Below the pieces are notes generated by a model, which was given only the letters and a program-made list of their open reading frames with translations, did no database searches and was not told where the DNA came from. Positions 26,404 through 35,817 of a stretch of 64,000 bases of DNA are shown in pieces (position 1 is the first letter of the stretch; every line of letters starts with the position of its first letter). Position numbers and translations under genes: made by a program. This DNA is from Pseudophaeobacter flagellatus (GTDB lineage: Bacteria > Pseudomonadota > Alphaproteobacteria > Rhodobacterales > Rhodobacteraceae), in assembly GCF_021228235.1 (NCBI RefSeq), contig NZ_JAJQRG010000004.1, forward strand, positions 310,001-374,000, in the 5' to 3' direction.

Positions 26404-26829
26404 CTAACGTAACCCTCTTTGCATCACAATCGCGTCGACCGAAGCGCCATTTGCGCGCGGATAATAGCCCCGTCGTCGGCCGCAGGCAGCGAATCCCTCG
26501 CTTTCGTACAGCAAGAGAGCCGGGGCATTGTCGGCGGCCACTTCCAGAAAGCTCTCTGTTGCGCCGCGCAGCTTGGCCTGGGATTGCCAGGCTTGCATCA
26601 CGGCCCGGCCCAGCCCCTGGCGTTGGTGCGCGGGGTGGGTGGCAAGGGTCAGCAGCTCGGCTTCACCCGCGACAAGCCGCACCAGGGCAAAGGCGCGAGC
26701 ATCGCCACAGGCTAGCACCAGCGGGCTGTCCAGCAGGGCGGTGAATTCCGTTTGTGACCACGGGCGCGATTGGGTGAAGGCGGCAGCATGGATCTGTGCC
26801 ATCTGCTGCGAGGTCAGCGGATCAGCCAT
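26404..26829 (-). CDS. rimI: Ribosomal-protein-alanine N-acetyltransferase (GNAT family)
   Basis: 141 residues of GNAT fold: beta-strand LLTLATHPAHQRQGLGRAVMQAW contains the acetyl-CoA pyrophosphate loop (Q/RxxGxG/A), followed by LEVAADNAPALLLYESEGF. Adjacent to tsaB with an 8-bp overlap, the usual tsaB-rimI pairing. It acetylates the N-terminus of ribosomal protein S18 in E. coli. ATG 26829 is preferred to a TTG just upstream. Confidence 0.88.
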   Translation of the reverse strand: MADPLTSQQMAQIHAAAFTQSRPWSQTEFTALLDSPLVLACGDARAFALVRLVAGEAELLTLATHPAHQRQGLGRAVMQAWQSQAKLRGATESFLEVAADNAPALLLYESEGFAACGRRRGYYPRANGASVDAIVMQRGLR

Positions 26830-27445
26830 CAATCAATTGCGGCGGCACATCGCGGGCTGGGGCCGCATCGGCGGCACGCAGATACAGCGGTGCAGGGGGG
26901 GGGATCTCGGTCAGGGCACCCGTCTCTAAATGTGCCAGATAGCGGCGGCAGGCCTGTTTTGCGATCTGCTGGGCCAAACCTGCGGGAGAGGCCTCAGGCG
27001 CAAAGCTCAGCCCGGCGCAGCGGGCGGCGTCTTCGGCCTCTGTCTCGGGCATCAGACGCGGCGCGTCCTCGTCGGGTAGCTGGGCGTAGACCTGGCCACG
27101 GGGCGCGGGTACCGCCGCCAGGGTGCCGCTGCGTGCCCGGGCATCAAACCCCGAGACACCAATTGCAGGCACCTCCAGCCCCAGCGCAAGACCGCGGGCG
27201 GCAGAAACTGCGATGCGGATGCCGGTGAAGTTTCCAGGTCCGACCCCAACCCCGATGGCATCCAGATCAGACCAGTTCTGGCCTGTCTCTGCCAGAATCT
27301 CTTCGATCAGCGGCATCAGCCGTTCTGCCTGGCCGCGCGTATGGGCTTCAAAACGTTCTGCCAGCACCACATCGCCTTGCAGCAAAGCGGCCGCGCAATG
27401 CGCGGCCGAGGTGTCAAAGCCAAGAATCAGGGGCTTGGGGCCCAT
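26822..27445 (-). CDS. tsaB: tRNA threonylcarbamoyladenosine biosynthesis protein TsaB
   Basis: 207 residues of ASKHA-type fold: ILGFDTSAAHCAAALL at the N-terminus and GVGPGNFTGIRIAVSAARGLALGL, the family hallmark. It partners TsaD and TsaE in making t6A37 on ANN-decoding tRNAs in the cytoplasm. The C-terminal half is shorter and less conserved than in E. coli. Overlaps rimI. Confidence 0.92.
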   Translation of the reverse strand: MGPKPLILGFDTSAAHCAAALLQGDVVLAERFEAHTRGQAERLMPLIEEILAETGQNWSDLDAIGVGVGPGNFTGIRIAVSAARGLALGLEVPAIGVSGFDARARSGTLAAVPAPRGQVYAQLPDEDAPRLMPETEAEDAARCAGLSFAPEASPAGLAQQIAKQACRRYLAHLETGALTEIPPPAPLYLRAADAAPARDVPPQLIDG

Positions 27446-27524
27446 CCGATTTTCCTTTCAGGTTGCGTGCCAGTGGTCCGCAGCTGTTCGGCATTGCCCG
27501 ATCTCCTGATCAGGCGGCGACAGG

Positions 27525-28088
27525 TCAAACGGCGACAGGGCGCACTTCAGTGACTTCGGGAATATAGTGGCGCAGCAGGTTTTCGATGCCCATTTTTAGC
27601 GTCAAGGTTGAGGAGGGGCAGCCCGCACAGGCCCCCTGCATATGCAGGTAGACAACACCGCGATCAAAGCCGTGGAAGGTGATATCCCCCCCATCCTGGG
27701 CCACGGCAGGGCGCACGCGGCTGTCCAGCAGCTCTTTGATCTGGTCGACGATTTCGCCGTTCTCACCGCTGTGTTCTGCATGGCCAGAGGCCTGTTCGCC
27801 GCCCGCATCCACAATGGGCTGGCCGGATTGATAGTGCTCCATGATGGCACCCAGGATGGCGGGTTTGATATGGTCCCATTCCACAGTATCCGCTTTGGTT
27901 ACCGTGACAAAATCATTGCCAAAGAATACGCCGTTCACACCAGAGACCGCAAAGATGCGCGTCGCCAGAGGCGAACTGCCGGCGGTATCGGCGCTGGGGA
28001 AATCAGCGGTGCCTGCGTCCAGAACGGTCTGACCCGGCAGGAATTTCAGCGTCGCCGGATTGGGCGTGGATTCGGTCTGAATAAACAT
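27525..28088 (-). CDS. NifU-domain iron-sulfur cluster scaffold protein (NFU1-like)
   Basis: 187 residues from ATG 28088 behind TTGGAGG. An N-terminal Nfu_N domain (MFIQTESTPNPATLKFLPG) and a C-terminal NifU domain with the cluster-binding GACAGCPSS (CxxC). It carries [4Fe-4S] to client apoproteins, plausibly including SdhB and aconitase. Stands alone between tsaB and a stress protein. Confidence 0.92.
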   Translation of the reverse strand: MFIQTESTPNPATLKFLPGQTVLDAGTADFPSADTAGSSPLATRIFAVSGVNGVFFGNDFVTVTKADTVEWDHIKPAILGAIMEHYQSGQPIVDAGGEQASGHAEHSGENGEIVDQIKELLDSRVRPAVAQDGGDITFHGFDRGVVYLHMQGACAGCPSSTLTLKMGIENLLRHYIPEVTEVRPVAV

Positions 28089-28258
28089 TGGGGCCTCCAA
28101 GAATTGTCTGAGCGATATGCGCCCCGAGGGGCATCAAGTCAAGGTTTAGAATTATTCTAAGTTTGTGAGCGGCACCTGGCAAGTGCTTTTTGCTACCAGT
28201 ACGCCCACCAGCATATCCCGGCCTGCCCATGCCAACTGCTCTGCAGTGGTTGCGGCGC

Positions 28259-28714
28259 TTAGGTGATGGCGTCCAGGCGGTCTTTCGACAGATCGCCAGG
28301 CACGATGGTGATTGGCACCTGCAGGCTGCCCGAAGATTTGCTGAGCTGGGTCACCAGCGGGCCGGGGCCTTTGCGATCGTTTCCCGCGCCGAGAACCAGC
28401 ACGCCAATTTCGGTATCGGTTTCGATCTGAGCCATGATTTCAGGCACGGCCTCGCCTTCGCGTATGACCAGTTCGGGGTCCACGCCCTGCCGATCCCGCA
28501 TCCATTTGGCGAAAACTTCAAAATGGGCGTGGATGCGTTCTCGCGCCTCTTCACGCATGACCTCTCCGACGCCAATCCAATGATTGAACTCATCCGGGGG
28601 GATGACCGACAGGATGGCGACACCCCCGCCGGTCTTTGCTGCGCGCATGGCGGCAAAGCGCATGGCATTCAGACATTCACGGCTGTCATCAAGTACAACA
28701 AGGAATTTGCGCAT
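28259..28714 (-). CDS. Universal stress protein, UspA fold
   Basis: 151 residues from ATG 28714; the frame is open further upstream but the family begins MRKFLVVLDDSREC. The C-terminal ATP-binding motif is a G-x2-G-x9-G(S) type: LGAGNDRKGPGPLVTQLSKSSGSLQVPITIVP. Role inferred as stress- or energy-responsive. Confidence 0.87.
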   Translation of the reverse strand: MRKFLVVLDDSRECLNAMRFAAMRAAKTGGGVAILSVIPPDEFNHWIGVGEVMREEARERIHAHFEVFAKWMRDRQGVDPELVIREGEAVPEIMAQIETDTEIGVLVLGAGNDRKGPGPLVTQLSKSSGSLQVPITIVPGDLSKDRLDAIT

Positions 28715-28803
28715 GGTTAGCCTCTGGTTGATCTGGCAGGGATCATGCCGCAATCGGGGCTGCGCAACAATAGCCATGACACAGAAGCCTGTCGCGCCCC
28801 CGG

Positions 28804-29667
28804 TTAGTTTTTGCTGGCGGCCCAGTCCCAGTATAGCGCGCGGGCGCGTTTTGTTACTGGCCCCACCGGATAACTGCGGCTGTCAAAGGCGGTCACAGGG
28901 GTTACCTTGCTCATATTACCAGACATGAAGACTTCATCCGCGGTTTCAAAGTCCTGATAGCCAAGCACGGTTTCATGCACGGTGACGCCGTCTGCCCGCA
29001 GGTTTGCGATGTGGCGCGCGCGGGTGATCCCGGCCAGGAAAGTGCCATTTGCAATCGGGGTAAAGACCTCGCCATCGCGCACCATAAAGATGTTGGCAGT
29101 GGCCGTTTCCGCCACATTGCCCATGGCATCCAGAGCCAGCGCATTGCTGAACCCCTTGTTGCGGGCTTCACGCAGCATCCGGGCGTTATTGGGATATAGA
29201 CAGCCGGCCTTGGCGTTGACCACGGCGTTTTCCAGCAGCGGGCGGCGGAACTGGGTGCGGGTCAGGGTGGCGCTGGCCTCTGCCGGGGCCATCGGGATTT
29301 CTTCCAGGCAGAGCGCAAATTCGGTGCTGTCTGCTGCCGGAGCGATCAGCGTGGCATCGCCATTTGTGGCCCAGTACATCGGGCGAATATAGACCGCCGC
29401 GCCGGGGGCAAACCCTTTCAGGCCTTCCAGCGCGATTGCAACCATATCCTTGGTCTGAATGCTGGGGGTCATCATCAGCGCCTCGGCCGAGGCATTGGTC
29501 CGGGCGCAGTGCAGATCCAGATCCGGGGTCATTCCCTCAAAAAAGCGCGCCCCGTCAAACACGGAGGAGCCCAGCCACATGGCGTGATCCGCCGCCTTGA
29601 GCACCGCCAGATCGCCGTCATGCCAGCTTCCCTGAAAATAGGTGCGAATGGTTTTGCTTATGGCCAT
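28804..29667 (-). CDS. ilvE: Branched-chain amino acid aminotransferase (class IV PLP)
   Basis: 287 residues from ATG 29667 behind GGGGGGAAG. Fold-type IV signature: SSVFDGARFFEG near 34-45, PLP lysine in NAKAGCLYPNNA (Lys153), and the ETATANIFMV phosphate-binding region. Such enzymes interconvert Leu/Ile/Val and their 2-oxo acids. Alternatives in this fold are D-amino-acid transaminase or aminodeoxychorismate lyase; length and motifs favour IlvE. Lies upstream of the paa genes but separated by 139 bp. Confidence 0.82.
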   Translation of the reverse strand: MAISKTIRTYFQGSWHDGDLAVLKAADHAMWLGSSVFDGARFFEGMTPDLDLHCARTNASAEALMMTPSIQTKDMVAIALEGLKGFAPGAAVYIRPMYWATNGDATLIAPAADSTEFALCLEEIPMAPAEASATLTRTQFRRPLLENAVVNAKAGCLYPNNARMLREARNKGFSNALALDAMGNVAETATANIFMVRDGEVFTPIANGTFLAGITRARHIANLRADGVTVHETVLGYQDFETADEVFMSGNMSKVTPVTAFDSRSYPVGPVTKRARALYWDWAASKN

Positions 29668-29806
29668 GGTCTTCCCCCCGTCAGTGTGTGCTGCAAAACT
29701 ATGCATTACAAGGTCAGAGAGCCAGACCTTTTTTTCGTCCCGCCTGCCCCTGGGTCTGCCCCGTCACGGGGGCCATCAAGGGGCAGGGGGCAAAGCTATG
29801 GCACCA

Positions 29807-30571
29807 CTATGCGGCAGGCGGTGTAAGCCCCAGCTGTGTCACCAGGGCGCTGGCCTCTGCCTGCCAGCGGGTCCTGAGCACCTCATTGGGGGTGCGGCGC
29901 AGGCCAAGGGCTTGCAGGCCCTCAAAGGCGGCAGAGTCTTCGGTGCCAAAACTGGCGGCGACCCGTGGCCACCAATAGTCGATACTGTCTTGCAACCCGG
30001 CCGCCCCGTTGGTCTTGATCCGCCAGGCCAGCCCCTTTTCGGCAAGATCGGCATGGTGGGCTTCGACCGGGGCTACGGCGCGAAAGACTTCGGCCAGGGG
30101 CTGATAAGAGATCAGCGAAAATTCAGCCAGTTGCAGTGTGACGGCGCGCCCCATCAACAGGTTCATCACTACCGCATCGTCCCAGCCCTGCAGCGGGTAG
30201 TTGAAGACCGCCAGCCGCATATCATGATCCGAGCGACGCTGGCCGATATCGGCGCTGCGCGCCAGCCGGGCGGTCCAGGGGTGATGGTCGGCATAGCGTT
30301 TGGTATCGGCGCCAAAGGTTCCCATGATGGCCAGTACCCGGTCGGCATTGTCGCTCTTTTCCATCACGATTCTGGCGGCGGCAATACGCGCCTTGATGCC
30401 GGGGCCCTGGTTGATCACCTCGGCGAAACCCGCTGCCCCGGCCAGTTCGCTGTCCACGAAGGTTGCCATCAGTTTCAACAGTGCCGCACGGTAGCGCGGC
30501 GGCACATTGGCAGGATTGCTCAGCATGCCGCCCTGGGCCAGGTAGCTTTCGATGCTCATGTCTTCGGCCAT
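29807..30571 (-). CDS. Extra PaaA/PaaC-like ferritin-fold protein of the paa operon
   Basis: 254 residues from ATG 30571 behind GGGAGGGAG. It belongs to the phenylacetic acid catabolic protein family (four-helix di-iron-type fold). Candidate carboxylate ligands appear as DSELAGAAGFAEVI and VEAHHADLAEKG, although not all PaaA metal ligands can be recognised. It follows paaE by 26 bp, so it is the last gene of the same operon. Not one of the canonical PaaABCDE subunits; role unknown. Confidence 0.72.
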   Translation of the reverse strand: MAEDMSIESYLAQGGMLSNPANVPPRYRAALLKLMATFVDSELAGAAGFAEVINQGPGIKARIAAARIVMEKSDNADRVLAIMGTFGADTKRYADHHPWTARLARSADIGQRRSDHDMRLAVFNYPLQGWDDAVVMNLLMGRAVTLQLAEFSLISYQPLAEVFRAVAPVEAHHADLAEKGLAWRIKTNGAAGLQDSIDYWWPRVAASFGTEDSAAFEGLQALGLRRTPNEVLRTRWQAEASALVTQLGLTPPAA

Positions 30572-30596
30572 TGGGTCTCCCTCCCTCTTGAACGCG

Positions 30597-31670
30597 TTAT
30601 TGATCGTAATCGACAACAACCCTGTCGGTCACTGGAAAGGCCTGACAGGACAGTACATAGCCCTTTTCGACCTCGTAATCTTCAAGCGCATGGTTGGCGA
30701 CCATCTCGACCTCGCCTTCGATCACCTTGCAGCGACAGGTAGAACAGACCCCGGCCTTGCAGGCGTAGGGCGCATCCATGGCGTTTTCCAGCGCCGCATC
30801 CAGTAGCGTTGTATCCTTGCCCATCTGCACGGTCTGGGTGGCACCATCCAGTGTGATGGCGGCGCTGGTCTGATTGTCGCGGCTGGCTGCGGTGCTGCCG
30901 TTTGCCTTGCGCTTGGCCCGGCCCGGCTGGGCGCTGGCGAAGAGTTCGAACTTGATCTGTGCTTCGTCCAGCCCGGCGTCGCGCAGGGCAGCGGCGATGC
31001 CCAGCATCATCGGTTCGGGGCCACAAATGAAGGCGGTGTCGACCGATTTGATATCAATCCAGCTTTCAAACAGCTGGGCGCATTTTTCCTGCGTGACCAA
31101 GCCGGTGAACAGATCAATGTCCTGAGCGTCGGATTCCAGAATATGGATGACGTTGAACCGCCCCATATACAGGTTTTTCAGATCCTCCAGCTCTTCGCGG
31201 AACATGATCGTGTTGACGCCCCGGTTGGCGTAAACCAGCGTGAAAGAGGCGTTTGGCTCGGCTGCCAGTGTGGTTTTCAGGATCGACAGCACCGGAGTGA
31301 TGCCAGACCCACCAGCAAAGCCAAGATAGTTTTTCTGACTTGCCGCATCCAGCGGGGTAAAGAAACTGCCCATGGGCGGCATGGCTTCGATCTTGTCGCC
31401 TGGCTTTAGATCGGTATTGGCCCAGGTCGAAAAGGCACCGCCATCCACCCGTTTGATGCCAACCTGCAGGATGCCGTCGTCTTTGCCTGCACAGATCGAA
31501 TAGCTGCGCCGGAGTTCTTCGCCGTCAAAATCGCGGCGAAAGGTCAGATACTGGCCTTGGGTGAAGTCAAAGTCCCCTTCGGCGTCTGCGCTGGGTTTCA
31601 GCGAGACGACAACCGCATCGCGGATGGTTTTGCGGACATCGGTAACGTCGAGTTGGTGGAAGCGCGCCAT
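30597..31670 (-). CDS. paaE: Phenylacetyl-CoA epoxidase reductase subunit
   Basis: 357 residues from ATG 31670. N-terminal FAD domain (RRSYSICAG, residues ~55-63), NAD(P)H domain (GFAGGSGITPVLSILKTTL), and a C-terminal plant-type [2Fe-2S] ferredoxin domain with Cys304, Cys309, Cys312 and Cys342 (CKAGVCSTC...LSC). It delivers electrons from NADPH to the PaaAC oxygenase. 10 bp after paaD. Confidence 0.94.
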   Translation of the reverse strand: MARFHQLDVTDVRKTIRDAVVVSLKPSADAEGDFDFTQGQYLTFRRDFDGEELRRSYSICAGKDDGILQVGIKRVDGGAFSTWANTDLKPGDKIEAMPPMGSFFTPLDAASQKNYLGFAGGSGITPVLSILKTTLAAEPNASFTLVYANRGVNTIMFREELEDLKNLYMGRFNVIHILESDAQDIDLFTGLVTQEKCAQLFESWIDIKSVDTAFICGPEPMMLGIAAALRDAGLDEAQIKFELFASAQPGRAKRKANGSTAASRDNQTSAAITLDGATQTVQMGKDTTLLDAALENAMDAPYACKAGVCSTCRCKVIEGEVEMVANHALEDYEVEKGYVLSCQAFPVTDRVVVDYDQ

Positions 31671-31680
31671 GGAGCTCTCC

Positions 31681-32154
31681 TCAGATGCACTTGAAATAAT
31701 CAAAGGGTTCAAGACAGTCCTGGCAACGCCAGTGTGCCTTACAGGGGGTAGAGCCGAACTGGCTCACACGGGTGACATTCTTGCTTTGGCAATTGGGGCA
31801 GCGTTCAGGGCCGCCCGCCGCCTGGGGGGGCGCAATGCCATAGTCTTCCAGCTTGGCCCGGCCCTTCTTGGACATCCAGTCGGTGGTCCAGGCGGGTGAA
31901 ATCTGGGTTTTGAGCTGGATCTTGTCGATCCCCCGGTCCCGTAGCGCGGTTTCGATATCGAGGTTGATAATCGCCGTTGCCGGGCAGCCGGAATAGGTGG
32001 GCGTGACAGAGACCACAAGGGTGTCATCCTGCCATTCAACGCCGCGAATGATGCCCAGATCGACCAGGCTGATCACCGGGATTTCCGGGTCTGGCACCGT
32101 GTCGAGCCATTCCCAGATCTGGTCTGTGCTTGGCTGAGTTGTAGCTTGGCTCAT
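31681..32154 (-). CDS. paaD: Phenylacetyl-CoA epoxidase assembly subunit (MIP18/DUF59)
   Basis: 157 residues from ATG 32154 behind GAGG. DUF59 core with DPEIPVISLVDLGIIR and TPTYSGCPA, then a C-terminal zinc-binding region CPNCQSKN...C...CQDCLEPF. PaaD helps mature the iron-sulfur or di-iron component of the PaaABCE epoxidase. A structured 139-bp gap separates it from paaC. Confidence 0.94.
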   Translation of the reverse strand: MSQATTQPSTDQIWEWLDTVPDPEIPVISLVDLGIIRGVEWQDDTLVVSVTPTYSGCPATAIINLDIETALRDRGIDKIQLKTQISPAWTTDWMSKKGRAKLEDYGIAPPQAAGGPERCPNCQSKNVTRVSQFGSTPCKAHWRCQDCLEPFDYFKCI

Positions 32155-32170
32155 ACGATTTACCTCGTTT

Positions 32171-32275
32171 GAAAATCCCGCCCGGCGGGTTGCCGGGCAA
32201 CGCCAGGATTTTCCCGTCAAACCAAAGGCGTGCCTCTGGCCAAGCGGGAAGACGCTTGCGCCCCCATGCGGGGGC
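32171..32275 (-). repeat. Stacked inverted repeats between paaC and paaD
   Basis: Three foldable elements fill the paaC-paaD gap. At 32171-32213 an 8-bp outer stem (GAAAATCC / GGATTTTC) encloses a 7-bp inner stem (GCCCGGC / GCCGGGC). AAGCG/CGCTT lies at 32242-32257, and GCCCCC/GGGGGC with a 4-nt loop at 32260-32275. The last is closest to the paaC stop, the first is 17 bp upstream of paaD. Function could be partial termination or mRNA processing that alters PaaABC:PaaDE ratios, or a mobile palindromic unit. Confidence 0.55.
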
Positions 32276-32293
32276 TGGCACGGCCCTTCTGTT

Positions 32294-33067
32294 TTACCAG
32301 CTGGCACCGGGGTAGGCGCGTTGCAGCCATTGCATCTGGGTTAGCAGATGGCCCAGGTGCTCGGTATGCATGGCACCGGTGCGGCCCCCCTTATGGGCGA
32401 ACCGGCTGTCGGGAACGGTCAGCGTTGCATCCTCCAGAACCCGTAGGACCAGCGCGTCATAATCGCTGCGCAAAGAGGCTGGATCCGGCGCGATACCCGC
32501 GTCGACCATGGCCGCATCGACGGCGTCTGATGTGAACATCTCGCCGACATAGGGCCAGAGATAATCCAGAGCGGCCTGTATGAAGCCATGGCTTTCCTCG
32601 GTGCCGTCGCCCAAGCCCACAACCGTATCGGCAGAGCGCTCCAGGTGGTAGGCCACCTCTTTCGAGGTCTTTGCGGCAATGGCAGCAATGCGTGGATCTG
32701 AAGATTTCATCAGATGGCCCAGCTGGATCGAATGCCAGGCATCAAACAGGAACTGGCGCATCAGGGTGCGGCCAAAATCCGCGTTTGGAACCTCGACCAG
32801 CAGCACATTGCGAAAATCCCAGACATCACGCAAAAACGCCAGATCATCTGCCGATTTTCCTGCGCCCTGCACCTCTCCGGCGAGGCCCAGCCACATCTGG
32901 GTCTGACCAATCAGATCCAGTGCGGTATTGGCCAGGGCAATGTCTTCTTCCAGCACTGGCGCATGGCCGCACCATTCGCTGACCCGGTGCCCCAGGATCA
33001 GGGTGTTGTCGCCCATGCGCAGCAGGAACTGAAACAGGGCCTCATCTTGTGTAAGCGTGGCGGCCAT
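32294..33067 (-). CDS. paaC: Phenylacetyl-CoA epoxidase structural subunit
   Basis: 257 residues, normal PaaC length. Ferritin-like helical fold with HRVSEWCGHAPVLEEDIALANTALD and EVAYHLERSADTVVGLGDGTEES. It forms the heterodimer with catalytic PaaA. Start ATG overlaps the paaB stop by one base (TAATG). Part of the paaA-B-C-D-E transcript. Confidence 0.95.
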   Translation of the reverse strand: MAATLTQDEALFQFLLRMGDNTLILGHRVSEWCGHAPVLEEDIALANTALDLIGQTQMWLGLAGEVQGAGKSADDLAFLRDVWDFRNVLLVEVPNADFGRTLMRQFLFDAWHSIQLGHLMKSSDPRIAAIAAKTSKEVAYHLERSADTVVGLGDGTEESHGFIQAALDYLWPYVGEMFTSDAVDAAMVDAGIAPDPASLRSDYDALVLRVLEDATLTVPDSRFAHKGGRTGAMHTEHLGHLLTQMQWLQRAYPGASW

Positions 33068-33351
33068 TACATTGCCCCCACTTCATCTGGGATGTCAAAG
33101 AACGTGGGATGGCGGTAGACCTTGCTCTCGGAAGGTTCATACAGCGGACCCTTGTCGCTGGGCGAAGAGGCCGCGATATTATTGGCCTCGACCACCCAGA
33201 TCGACACGCCTTCATTGCGGCGGGTATAGACATCGCGAGCGTTCTTGATCGCCATTTCCGCATCCGGCGCATGCAGGCTGCCGACGTGACGGTGGCTTAG
33301 ACCGTGCTGACCACGGATGAAGACTTCCCAGAGGGGCCATTCGTTTTTCAT
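33067..33351 (-). CDS. paaB: Phenylacetyl-CoA epoxidase bridging subunit
   Basis: 94 residues: WPLWEVFIRGQHGLSHRHVGSLHAPDAEMA, the conserved PaaB signature, through a Tyr/Arg-rich stretch. It connects two PaaAC heterodimers. 53 bp after paaA, overlaps paaC by one base. Confidence 0.95.
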   Translation of the reverse strand: MKNEWPLWEVFIRGQHGLSHRHVGSLHAPDAEMAIKNARDVYTRRNEGVSIWVVEANNIAASSPSDKGPLYEPSESKVYRHPTFFDIPDEVGAM

Positions 33352-33404
33352 AGCTCAGTTCTCCTGGCTGTGCAGTCCTGCGCGAGGGGCAGGGAAGCGG
33401 TTGT

Positions 33405-34382
33405 TTACTCGGCGGCTACCTTGCGGGCGGCCTTCTTGCGGGCATGCGCCAGCAAGCCATCGCGCACCCACTGGCCGTCTTGCCAGGCCTTGTTGCGCGC
33501 TGCGAGCCGGTCGGTGTTGCAGGGGCCATTGCCCTGGATCACATCAAAGAATTCGTCCCAATCGGGATCGGAATAGTCATAGTGACCGCGCTCTTCGTTC
33601 CATGTGATGCCTGCGTCTGGCAGGTCGAGCCCCAGGAATTCGATCTGCGGCACTGTCTGGTCGACAAATTTCTGGCGCAGCTCGTCATTGGTGTTCATCT
33701 TGATCTTCCAGGCCATCGACTGGGTCGAGTGCACGGAATCGGCATCTGACGGTCCAAACATCATCAGTGCCGGGAACCACAGCCGGTTGAGCGCGTCCTG
33801 TGCCATTTTCTTTTGCGCGGGCGTGCCGTTGGCCATCTTGCGGATGGCATCAAAGCCCTGGCGCGCATGGAAGCTCTCTTCTTTGCAGACCCGGATCATG
33901 GCGCGCGAATAGGGACCAAAGGAGGTCCGCTGCAGCGGCACCTGGTTCAAAATGGCCGCGCCATCCACCAGCCAGCCTACTGCGCCCATATCGGCCCAGT
34001 TCAGCGTCGGGTAGTTGAAGATGGACGAATATTTCATCCGCCCATCCAGCAGCATCTCGGTCAGCTCATCGCGGGAGACCCCCAGCGTTTCAGCTGCGCA
34101 ATAGAGGTAGAGGCCGTGGCCAGCCTCGTCCTGCACCTTGGCCAGCAGGATCGCCTTGCGTTCCAGTGTCGGCGCGCGGGTGATCCAGTTGCCTTCGGGC
34201 AACTGGCCGACAATTTCCGAATGGGCGTGCTGACCGATCTGGCGGATCAGGGTTTTGCGATAGCCCGCGGGCATCCAGTCCTTGGGCTCGATCTTTTCTC
34301 CGGCATCAATGCGGGCCTGAAAGGCGGCCAGTTTTTCCGGATCATCCGTTGAGGCTTCGGATTTGACCATCTGTGCATACAT
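33405..34382 (-). CDS. paaA: Phenylacetyl-CoA epoxidase catalytic di-iron subunit
   Basis: 325 residues. Di-iron carboxylate ligands in the helical bundle: the [15 protein letters not shown] segment (ExxH) and [12 protein letters not shown] (ExxH). It epoxidises the ring of phenylacetyl-CoA, using PaaE electrons, to ring-1,2-epoxyphenylacetyl-CoA. First gene of the operon, 30 bp after the thiolase gene. paaZ, paaG, paaH and paaK are not in the window. Confidence 0.96.
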   Translation of the reverse strand: MYAQMVKSEASTDDPEKLAAFQARIDAGEKIEPKDWMPAGYRKTLIRQIGQHAHSEIVGQLPEGNWITRAPTLERKAILLAKVQDEAGHGLYLYCAAETLGVSRDELTEMLLDGRMKYSSIFNYPTLNWADMGAVGWLVDGAAILNQVPLQRTSFGPYSRAMIRVCKEESFHARQGFDAIRKMANGTPAQKKMAQDALNRLWFPALMMFGPSDADSVHSTQSMAWKIKMNTNDELRQKFVDQTVPQIEFLGLDLPDAGITWNEERGHYDYSDPDWDEFFDVIQGNGPCNTDRLAARNKAWQDGQWVRDGLLAHARKKAARKVAAE

Positions 34383-34412
34383 GACTTGCTCCTCCCGATT
34401 GGGGTTACTGGC

Positions 34413-35615
34413 TTAGACGCGTTCCAGGATCAGGGCGGTGCCCTGACCGACACCAACGCACATGGTGCAGAGCGCATAGCGCCCGCCGGTGCGTTGCAAT
34501 TGATAGGCGGCTGTCAGCACCAGACGGGCACCGGACATGCCCAGCGGATGGCCAAGGGCGATGGCGCCACCATTGGGATTAACATGGGGGGCGTCATCGG
34601 CAATGCCAAGCTCCCGGAGGGTCGCCAGGCCTTGACTCGCAAAGGCCTCGTTCAATTCTATCACATCCATCTGTTCGATGGTCAGTCCAGTGCGGGCCAG
34701 AACCTTGCGGGTGGCGGGCACTGGGCCAATGCCCATGACACGGGGTTCAACCCCGGCGGCGGCCATGCCGACGATGCGGGCCATTGGTGTCAGCCCGTTC
34801 TTGGCCGCGGCGGCTTCGTTTGCCATCAGGATGGCGGCAGCACCGTCATTGACGCCCGAGGCATTGCCGGCAGTCACCGTCAGATCAGGGCCATTGACGC
34901 CCTTCAGCTTGCTCAGCTTATCCACACCAGTGCCAGGGCGGGGGTGTTCATCGGTGTCGACGATCAGCGCTTCGCCCTTGCGCTGGGGCACAGATACAGG
35001 CGTGATCTCATCGCCAAAGACACCTGCGGCATGCGCGGCGGCCCAACGGGCCTGACTGCGGGCGGCAAAGGCATCCTGGTCGGCGCGGCTGATGTCATAA
35101 TCGGCCGCGACATTGTCGGCCGTTTGCGGCATCGAGTCGGTGCCATGCAGCGCCTGCATTTTCTTGTTCACAAAGCGCCAGCCGATGGTGGTGTCATAAA
35201 CTGCATTGGCGCGGGTAAAGGCGGACGTGGCCTTGGGCATTACAAAGGGTGCCCGGCTCATGCTTTCGACCCCGCCTGCGATAGCCATATCATAATCGCC
35301 TGCGCGGATCCCTCGGGACGCCATGCCAACCGCATCCATGCCAGAGGCACAGAGCCGGTTGATGGTAGTGCCGGGCACATCCACGGGCAGACCTGCCAGC
35401 AGGGCGGCCATACGGGCCACATTGCGGTTGCTTTCGCCAGCCTGGTTAGCATCGCCAAAGATCACATCATCAATGCTGGCCCAATCGACCTGCGGATTGC
35501 GGGCGGCCAGCGCGGCGATCGGCGCAGCGGCCAAATCATCGGTGCGAACCTGGGATAGGGCGCCGCCGTAGCGGCCAATGGGGGTGCGGGTGGCATCGCA
35601 GATGAATGCATCCAT
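34413..35615 (-). CDS. 3-Oxoadipyl-CoA/acetyl-CoA acyltransferase (thiolase)
   Basis: 400 residues from ATG 35615; the upstream open frame is non-conserved. Active-site Cys89 in [10 protein letters not shown], then [23 protein letters not shown] (catalytic His) and [10 protein letters not shown] (second Cys). Close to PcaF/PaaJ, which cleaves 3-oxoadipyl-CoA (or its dehydro form) to succinyl-CoA and acetyl-CoA, the last step of the phenylacetate pathway. It probably heads the paa operon transcript from a promoter in 35616-35873. Confidence 0.88.
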   Translation of the reverse strand: MDAFICDATRTPIGRYGGALSQVRTDDLAAAPIAALAARNPQVDWASIDDVIFGDANQAGESNRNVARMAALLAGLPVDVPGTTINRLCASGMDAVGMASRGIRAGDYDMAIAGGVESMSRAPFVMPKATSAFTRANAVYDTTIGWRFVNKKMQALHGTDSMPQTADNVAADYDISRADQDAFAARSQARWAAAHAAGVFGDEITPVSVPQRKGEALIVDTDEHPRPGTGVDKLSKLKGVNGPDLTVTAGNASGVNDGAAAILMANEAAAAKNGLTPMARIVGMAAAGVEPRVMGIGPVPATRKVLARTGLTIEQMDVIELNEAFASQGLATLRELGIADDAPHVNPNGGAIALGHPLGMSGARLVLTAAYQLQRTGGRYALCTMCVGVGQGTALILERV

Positions 35616-35650
35616 GGTGAGCGCGTCTCCTGATCTGTTGGCTGAATAAG

Positions 35651-35666
35651 CCGACCGTTGGGTCGG
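35651..35666. promoter_or_regulatory. CCGACC-GTTG-GGTCGG inverted repeat in the divergent promoter
   Basis: Perfect 6-bp arms with a 4-nt spacer, 36 bp upstream of the thiolase start on its non-coding side. TetR-type operators often have this look. Together with the palindrome at 35818-35837 it brackets the divergent thiolase/atuA promoter region. Confidence 0.45.
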
Positions 35667-35817
35667 TGTTAAGCCTATCGCCGATTCGTGGCAAGTAAAA
35701 CGTAACACTAAAATGTCATATTTGATAACTCTGTAACATGTCTGAGTTTGTGACTTAACGTCCTGTGCGGATGTTCGGGTTTTTCCTTGCGCGTTGGACG
35801 TTGTCTGCACCACGCTA

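Noticed and set aside
30597-34382. Missing PaaX or PaaR regulator as an anomaly
   Set aside because: Regulators are often encoded elsewhere; only the absence within this window can be stated.
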